The notes beneath the pieces are model-generated. The model was not told where the DNA came from and did no database searches. It saw only the letters and a list, made by a program, of their open reading frames with translations. The position numbers were made by a program, and so were the translations under genes. A DNA stretch of 64,000 nt from Sanderia malayensis. Lineage: Eukaryota; Cnidaria; Scyphozoa; Semaeostomeae; Pelagiidae. The number at the start of each line of letters is the position of its first letter. The stretch's first letter is position 1. The stretch lies in contig RQOL01000616.1 in assembly GCA_013076295.1 (NCBI GenBank), forward strand, positions 2,604,001 through 2,668,000. The letters run 5' to 3'. Positions 56,601 through 64,000 of this stretch are shown here, one piece after another.

Positions 56601-59600
56601 ATTTGATTTTCAGGAGTTTTTATTATCAGCTACCAGGGGCGTATTTTGATTTTAAGGAATGATATTATTGAGTCTAATTCTGAGATAATTTCTTGGATTT
56701 CTTCCATAGGGCAACCGACGTGAGGAGAGAAAAGATGAGAGAGGAGGCCAAGAAGGAACGTGCCAAAAGAGCAAAAGCAGCTAATATATTATATCGAAAT
56801 GAATACAATAAAGTAATTATCATATCTATTCTCCTTATCATTCAATTTCGAGTTGATTTGCGCATCTTTCGACATGGTTGTTGGTTGAAATTCTCCTCTT
56901 GGATGTAAATGCCATCATACACCCATATTTCGCATCAATTTGCGTTAACTTTGAATGGTAGCACATGGGAAAACGGGGGGTTATTGTTCTGATTACTCGA
57001 GCAATTTTTCTATTTTTTTAGATTGGTGATGTTGGATTTGTATCAAGAAAGGTGAGAACACAAGTTAACCAAACTACGTCATAGCTTAATCTACCCTTCA
57101 CTTAGCAAACTGTTCATGTCATGCATGAACTATGTTTTATTTTTTGGATGTTAATGCTATGTGACACGTTGTTTTCATGAAAAACTGGTTTATTATAAGG
57201 AAATAGAACCAGGTTGACAAAGATTCAAGCAACTTTAATACTAGACTCAAGAATGATTAAGAAACTCTACCTTATTAAAAAAAGTATCCATTGTCTTTAG
57301 TCTGTCCACAACATGGCCTGGGTGAAAACATATCTTGAATTGCGTTAATTTCTGTTTGTAAAAGTTGGTAATGTTTGCTCCACTTCAAAACAATAAGGCA
57401 ATTCTAAGTCCCGAAATAAGAAACCGATAAAAGAGCTTCCAGTAATAACTCCAAAATGGTCATTGCATACAATTGATAAATTTGTTTACTAAGTGCAGAT
57501 CCAAGTTTCTTATGAAAAGACGTACACTGAACTATTTTGGCGTTTTTAAAGTTTGTAATACCGCGAGACCCGTTCGCATCTTTTTCCTGTTCAATGGTTT
57601 ATATGTTCATCATTATTATTTATTTTTATTGAAGGTTGCACCAAATACAGAAGATCCTTTATCGTGTACACTAAAGGTATTGCAGAGAAATTGCATGCAT
57701 AAAGTCATCATTATTCCTACTTTAATTAAGAGTTTTCACGTTCACATTTTTTGTTTATTTCTTTAGACGGGACTCATTGATTATCGTGAACTATTGAGGA
57801 GAAAAGATTATTACTACCTCGGCATAGACAATGATGTGCCAGGCACGCCAGAAGTGCACACAGTCAACTTTGAAGAAGCATTCAAACGAATGCAACCAAA
57901 TGAATCTTTGTCTCGAGTGAATGGCTTCAAAGGTGAGATTCGCCGACATTTAGACGAAGATTCGGCATCGAAGGGTCATTCGCAACAAGATAACAAACCC
58001 AAGCCAGAAGCACAACAGAAAACAAAGCCGCCATTTTTAACCATGCCAACAAAAAGGTATTATTTTTTGAGGTATTTTTAAGATTAGTTCTTCAAATTTC
58101 AGTCACACTGCAACCTCGAAGCCACGTGTTGTTGATCACGTGATTTCGCATGCAGTACGTAATCTCTTCAGCCTTTTATCTGATTGGTTTATAACCTGTT
58201 ATTGTATTAGCATGGTATGGAGTTGATTGTTTTGAATATTGTACTTAACATTTAATAATGCCCAACCCATCTGATCTAATTTTCGTGGCCATGTTGAAAT
58301 GAAATGTCGCCCGAATTTTGAATGAGCTTTTCATGTGTTACTGTTTAATTGAATTTCCCCTTGCGTTGAAAAACAATGCGAAATCATAATATTTTTATTT
58401 TATTTACTTTACTAGCTGCACACCACCCATTGCAAACAACAAGGTATTTATTGATTATTCATTTGATGCTTTCCCAGTATTTCATGTTTTATCTGTTGTT
58501 TAGTTGGCGCTTCGTGAAGTCCCAGTCCATTTTGTGCCAGGAATTTAATCTGATTGGCCAATGTGTCAGTTTAAAACATTTAAATTTTTTTCGAAGAGTG
58601 ACTTTGGTACTTTGTTAAGGGACTTCCATGCAAAATTCTAATAAGCTGAAGTGAAGTGAATGTTTTTCCGGGAATTTCAAGCAATAGCCCTTTGCAAAGC
58701 ATTGTTCTTCACAGTACACCTCCCTGGCACATGCAAAGTGAATGACATTGCGTCATTGTTACTTGATTTTTTTTCATTTCTCAGTTATTTCTGAGTAGAT
58801 GCAATGTAATGCGGGTTGGGGATAAGTGAACTGGCTGCGTGTTTCATTAATGGGATAATACCAGCACGAAGTTATCACGAGCAGCTGAGAGAAATGAGAT
58901 ACCGTTACCCTGTTGTCTTGACTTTGTTTAATCTTCTTTGGTGACCTCTCACGCAATTTTCAATGCAATTCTGCATTTTGGTCAAACATTCAATGCAAAC
59001 CAAAGAGTTTATCTTGATTTAATTCTTCATCTAATTTCAACAAATTCGACCAACTTGCAGCCGAATTAATTGAGCCTACATCAGAGACATTTCAATCATA
59101 CCCCCGTTTAAACTTACAGTTCACCCCGATTTCCATTGATATGCTTAGTTAAGACCGGGTTGAAGTTGATGATAATCGTTTCTGAATATTCAACCATTTT
59201 GCATTCGCCCGTCAGTCAATGTTTTTCCTTTGTGAAGGGGGATTCCCAGACTTCCAGTGTGCCCTTCAAAGTGAGTTGTTTGTGAGATCGGATTAAATCG
59301 ACTCTCCTCCTCTTTGTCTCGATTCTAAGTCCCGTATTATCATGCAAATTTCTTCCATCTTTCATGGTTGAATATTTTTCTCGACGAACGGTTTATCGAG
59401 TGTTCTACTCATTTTGGCTGCTTTCGTCTCGGTTTGCAAAATCATGCCAATTACGATGCCATTTTGAAAGATCTAATATGCCAATGACAAACATACCTTG
59501 CACATGCCGTCGTCTTTAGTTTCAGTTAAAAATGGAAAAATTTCCTCATTTGAGCGTACAGACACAAGATGTTTATGCAACTTGGAACCGTGGCTGAAAT

Positions 59601-62600
59601 TTTAAAATGATTAACATTCATTCTCAAAACTTTGGTGATAATGACAATTTATTTTCTCCAGACGCCGTCATCTGATCCATGCAAAATTGAAAGCATTTTA
59701 AAGGTAAGAAGATTCATGTTCAGCCTAAATTAAATAATATATTATGCACATAATGCTTTAAATTTATCAGCATCATATGATAAAAGGATGAGGGACTTTC
59801 ACAAAGCTTTAAGATTGTTTCTTGAACACCAATTCACGTAAGAAAACCTTTTAAATTATTAATTAATACAGTGCATGATATTGTTATAATCTTAAGAAAA
59901 TAGATTTTCTTCTGCTATTTAAATGACCATACTAAATCATAAGATTGTATTATTTGAGTTGTGGAGGAAGGATAGCTTAGCACCTTAACCCATCCTAATT
60001 TAATCACAACGTTGTTTAATCATGGTAAATCAATAGTGATCAAATTGATTTGTGATCTTGTGATTGTGTCTATGATTAATTAATTCTGATTAATAATCAT
60101 GATCCGATGATCAAGATCACAACTGATTGTCGTGATCATAAGTAATCACGAATAAATGCGATCCCAATCATTTGATTAATGTTGATTCTGATCAAGGTGA
60201 AATCAACTGAACCTGGAGAATGCGTTTCATACTGAGTATACCATAAATAGAAATTGTGTTTCCTGGATATAATCTTTACTTTCCATGAATAGATTATTTG
60301 TGTATACCCCTTGCATGTTCCCACGAAGTACATAAATATTCTCTATGATGACGTAACTAATCTTTCGTATTAAAACACAGATGCAAACTGATCTCAGTAA
60401 ACAGTTTTTTGGAATTTCTTAGATATGATCTCGTTTTCAAACCAAAGGAATTATTCTTCAAGTTTTTCAATCAATTTTCTTTGTTCGCCATAAAATGTTC
60501 ACCGAAAATTAGAAACAAATTTTGGCAGATTTTATTTATTGAAATATTTTACCAACGGACAAGATAAAACAAAACAGGAAATTGAACTGTTGTAAAATAA
60601 AAGATATGATATTGATAAATATGTAAGTTTATTGATTTTTAACATAAATTCTTTTTTTGTAGGAGATGATTGATACTGCTCCGCCATTAACAGATATTCG
60701 AACACCAGTAAAAACACAAGATTCCAGATTCCCGTTCCCTCAATTTCCGCCGGTTAAGGTCTGTTGCAATCAATTTTCCTTTCATTTATTGTTTTTTCTT
60801 TCATCTACTACCTTGTCAAATTTGACCACAACGTAGAGGGAAGAACGTTATATGAACAAATGTCTGACGTCATTGAACGGCCCTGCTTTTGATGCTTTGT
60901 TCTTTGTCTGCGGTTCGATACCCAGCTAGAGACGGGAGGTCGTGGTTCAATACCCAGCATGAGAACGAGGCAAGACAGGACGTGATTCAATACCATATAA
61001 TGAGTCAAAGAGGACCGTGCTTTCAGGACGAACTAGAAGCAGTGGTTCAATGCTCAGTATGAGTATAAGAGGGTAGAAGAACGTGGTTCGATATCCATTC
61101 ACACAACTTCCCATAGTTCAACGAATGACAGTAAACAAAATGGTTTTAAATATTAAAATGCAACCATATCGTCGTAGCCTTGCATTTGAGAAGTTATAAG
61201 ACTATTTATATTTGCAGACTAATTACCGGAAAACACAAGTGCCTATATTAGTCCTAATTTTCATCGCCGTATTGAATACCATGTAATAGCTGATGATTAA
61301 TGTTTTAAAATGTTTCTTTTCCAGGAGTCAAATACTGTTACTGCTACATCAGGTAAAGAATGCTACTTGATTCTCTTTACATTTGGTTTGGTTTTTAATT
61401 TTATTATTGCACATCTTAAGAAATATATTATGAAGTTATGAAATATTCAAGTTGATAAATCACGTGACTTGTTTGGCACTCTTCGGTTGGCCTATGCAGT
61501 GGTCACGTGTTAACATGATCGACCTTTCACATGGTCTTGAGTGTTTTGAATATTGGTCTGATTGCTTTTTCATACGTAGGAAGCCAAGGCTGCCCGGTGA
61601 AAAGCGAAGAGTAAGTTTTGATTTAGTCTCCCTTTACTTGACCATTCACACGTGTCTCTATCGCCTCTTTTATTATACAACAACATTACAAGGTTGTCAT
61701 TCAGCAGACCTCTATTGTACCCTGAACATCTGCTGCCTTGCTCAGCCACTACTCTATGTAACACATTCCCAATGTCGCACGATTTTAATGTATTATCAAT
61801 ATATATTTAGAATGCTGAAGAATGATTTAATTACAACAAGTGATGATGAATCTGAAGATGAGGTTATTGTTATTTTTATCCACCTGTTTATTTTCATTTC
61901 CACCCACTTGTCCCTCAAGTAGTTACGATTAGTAATGCTTTCCTTTATTAGAAGCCATATTTATTTATTTGCGAATTTTCTTTTAGGCTCGCCACGCATT
62001 TTCTTCTGCAACCATCGATTGTGGATCAACGTAAGTTGTTTATTTCTTTCGCATTTATTTGTTTGTTTGTTGTTTTATATGATCCATTTGTTGATTTCAT
62101 TCAGTGAGCACATTTTGCATTCGCGTGCTGAAGTTGAACCTTGAACAAACATCAAATTATTAATTAATGTAATTTATTTTTTGTTTAGAAGGAAAGTTTT
62201 ATTATCTGCTTCATCTTCGTCGTCTTCAAGTGAGAGCAGCTCTGATTCGTCAGACAGCGATTCATCTGATTCTGAAAACGAGACTAAACATAGAAAGAAG
62301 GCTGCAAAGAGTCTCATGCGACCTCCAGGTGATTATGCGAATGCACAACAGCAACCAACAACAACAACAACAACAGTTTTGAATCAACAAATGCACGTGA
62401 CGAAACAAGATGTTGGCAAGCGTCTGGCTGGAAAAGTGATAAGAAATGAAATTTGTGAAACACAAGCGTCGCCATTGAACAGTGCAGCAGCCAAAGATGC
62501 GAAGAAAGACATACCTGAGGCATTGATAATAACAGAGAACAATACAAAAGAGACAGAGAAGAAGACAGATCGTGAATCGCTTGGATTGAAACATAATGAT

Positions 62601-63490
62601 CATAATCTCAATATGCATAATCAACCGTTTTCATCAAGCGAATACATCCAAATGGAGCCGTTGTTCAAAGAATTGTTTGATCCTCAACATGGTATCTCAG
62701 ATGCAGCTCATGATAATCTTGATATTGCTGATATGATGAGCCTCGACCCGATGCCGCCTCCATTTGATGATAGCCTCGATATCACAGTGCCATCGAGTGT
62801 TGGCTTCTCTAATGATAACGCCGACCATATGGAAGATAGCTTTGATCCGGTCACTGTTGATATGTCGGTGTTGTCTGATTGGAATAGTCAACTGGATAAT
62901 GATGATGATTATCTGGAGAAAACGGTACCAAAGAAGAAAAAATCAGATAAAAAGAATGGCAATGAAAAGCCAGTAAAAAATAATACATCTAAAACAATGA
63001 CAAGTAATCGAAAAAATTTGTCGTCTTCACAGAATAGACTAGCACAATCTAAGAAGAACTCGGAAAGCGATTGGTTTAAGAATATTTTATCACCGAAGAA
63101 GAAATACGTCGATTTGCCTTATGTGGATCCAGATAAATTGAAAATTGTTGGTTCGAAGGAGAGCGTTAATCGGCAAAGTACTCCATGTAAATCGTCGCTA
63201 TCGTTGGAGATCAAGATTCCATTGAATAAAATCAAAGATAAATCAAATGCGGGTAAATCTAAACAGGAGGAGAAGGTTACTAATGTGAAAAAATCAAATA
63301 ACAGCAAAACGAATGAAGTGAAGAAAGTAAAGAAAAAGAGGTGTGAAAATAAAACAGCAACTGGCAGAGCAGTTGGGAAAGATATAGAAACAATAAAAAA
63401 ATTAATGGCTGAAACAAGTAAGGCACCGAGTGATGGCGACGAAGTTATTGATGTTGTTGGAACGCTATCGCCAATCAAGAAGCCAATTAT

Positions 63491-63524
<34 letters not shown>

Positions 63525-64000
63525 CTGCAGCAACAACAACAACAACAAAAACAGAGAAAGCATGATGGGAAATATTCAGGTAAAGTGATTCGTAATACAC
63601 CAGAATCATCGTCATTGAAAAAAGATTTCACTTCAATTCTTAATAATGATAACAATAAATCGAAGGATGGAAACAGGACTAGCTCATTTGATGCGAAGCA
63701 TGAAAGTGCGAGAAAGCGTACTCACGCATGTGATGGAGGGAGAAGTGATAGAAGTTATGATGAGAACGTGAACATGATGAGGGTTAATGCATCGAAGTTG
63801 TTAAAATTGGAGAATTATGAGGATGATAGGAATACGAATGTGCAAGATATGGATTTAGAATGCGATGGAAGTGATTCTGAATGTGAAAAGTCATTGATTA
63901 GTCATCATGATGGTCACACTGACACGTGGAGTGCAGTTGAGAATCGCAAAACGTTGCATGTTAGTATTGATTTGCAAAGATTGAAGAGACATCCAAAGAA
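53647..64000 (+). CDS. AFF: AF4/FMR2-family (AFF) transcription elongation scaffold, 3' truncated by window edge
   Basis: Thirteen exons so far: 53647-53660 (tentative), 56710-56812, 57022-57051, 57635-57676, 57767-58056, 58103-58154, 59662-59703, 60663-60758, 61325-61352, 61580-61610, 61811-61862, 61987-62030, 62189 to beyond 64000; 878 codons and still open. Family marks are IESILK then EMIDTAPPLTDIRTPVKTQD and SRFPFPQF (AFF4 has ILKEM..PPLTAIHTP.KTE..KFPFP), EMLKNDLITTSDDESEDE, a phospho-Ser-type run of SSSSSESSSDSSDSDSSDSE, and near the edge KTLHVSIDLQRLKRHPKK (AFF4: IVKIDLNLLTRIPGK). AFF1/4 and fly Lilliputian scaffold the super elongation complex with P-TEFb and ELL in the nucleus. The N-terminal exons are Lys/Arg/Glu-rich and only weakly AFF-like. 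The last exon is low-complexity, with polyQ. The 5' exon and the intron at 58155-59661 are the weakest joins. Confidence 0.8.
55131..55680 (-). mobile_element. Remnant of a mariner-like DNA transposon
   Basis: Inside the first AFF-like intron. On the minus strand the outer end reads TAGGGTGGGCCAAAAAAAGT. Two degraded transposase pieces are visible: WVKLLNGHGFIANE (55220-55265 region), resembling the segment before the last catalytic acid, and ERLQTFIEQGGGHFEHLL near 55131-55192, a typical C-terminal block. Stop codons interrupt it and most of the frame is missing. The left terminal repeat was not found. Confidence 0.5.
63492..63548 (+). repeat. CAA trinucleotide repeat coding polyglutamine in the AFF-like protein
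   Basis: Nineteen codons read 11 Gln, Leu, Gln, 6 Gln, almost all CAA. It is translated in the open AFF-like frame. Pure CAA makes it prone to length change. A second, shorter ACA (Thr) run lies near 62358-62375. Confidence 0.9.

Noticed and set aside
58416..58443. Possible extra AFF-like exon (ACTAG acceptor, GTATTT donor)
   Set aside because: Using it breaks the frame into the next good exon at 59662, while joining 58154 directly to 59662 keeps phase 0.
59060..59160. Exon-like open stretch after CTTGCAG (codes ELIEPTSETFQSYP)
   Set aside because: No convincing donor before its stop codon and no phase-compatible place in the AFF-like transcript; left unassigned.
63119..63655. Minus-strand open frame with a long cysteine run
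   Set aside because: It is the antisense of the CAA/CAG polyglutamine coding region of the AFF-like exon.

Overview
The window is animal nuclear DNA, AT-rich, and carries ten recognisable genes in 64 kb. Almost all genes are split by short GT-AG introns of about 90 to 1,500 bases. Gene content (NNT, ST7, TMEM165, LONRF, a seven-Ig VEGFR-type receptor, an FGF, Munc18, an AF4/FMR2 protein) says metazoan. Gene density, small introns and many short terminal-inverted-repeat elements fit a compact invertebrate genome such as a tunicate or a cnidarian. I cannot fix the phylum from sequence alone. Exon joins were made by hand from reading frame, splice-site sequence and intron phase. All joins in the complete genes keep the frame, and the totals come out close to known family lengths (TMEM165 323 aa, NNT 1085 aa, ST7 555 aa, VEGFR-like 1344 aa, STXBP1-like 595 aa).

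Layout: an intronless FLVCR-type transporter (-, 192-1676) lies head to head with TMEM165 (+, 3885-5474). These are followed by LONRF (+, 6453-11186), a convergent intronless rhodopsin-class GPCR (-, 11784-12905), then NNT (+, 14745-22188) and ST7 (+, 22665-29033) in tandem. After a 2 kb gap come a VEGFR-like receptor tyrosine kinase (+, 31206-43156) and a Munc18/STXBP protein with only one intron (+, 43857-45866). A small FGF-like gene lies on the minus strand (46786-47866) and is easy to miss because its exons are 33 to 198 bases. Next are a secreted carbonic anhydrase with a ~410-residue acidic N-terminal extension (+, 49433-52599) and an AF4/FMR2-family scaffold (+, from about 53647) that runs off the right edge.

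The genes do not form one pathway. They are ordinary housekeeping genes (mitochondrial NADPH, Golgi Mn/Ca handling, ubiquitin ligase, exocytosis, transcription elongation) plus signalling genes. The closest functional pairing is the FGF-like ligand gene lying about 3.6 kb from a VEGFR/FGFR-class receptor. Non-coding structure includes a hAT-type element with perfect 8-bp target duplications, a 176-bp near-perfect palindrome, several MITE-like elements, a remnant of a mariner-like transposon, and a six-copy minisatellite in a VEGFR-like intron that mixes TTAGGG tracts with TGACGTAA and TGCGCA motifs. I saw no CRISPR array, rRNA or tRNA.
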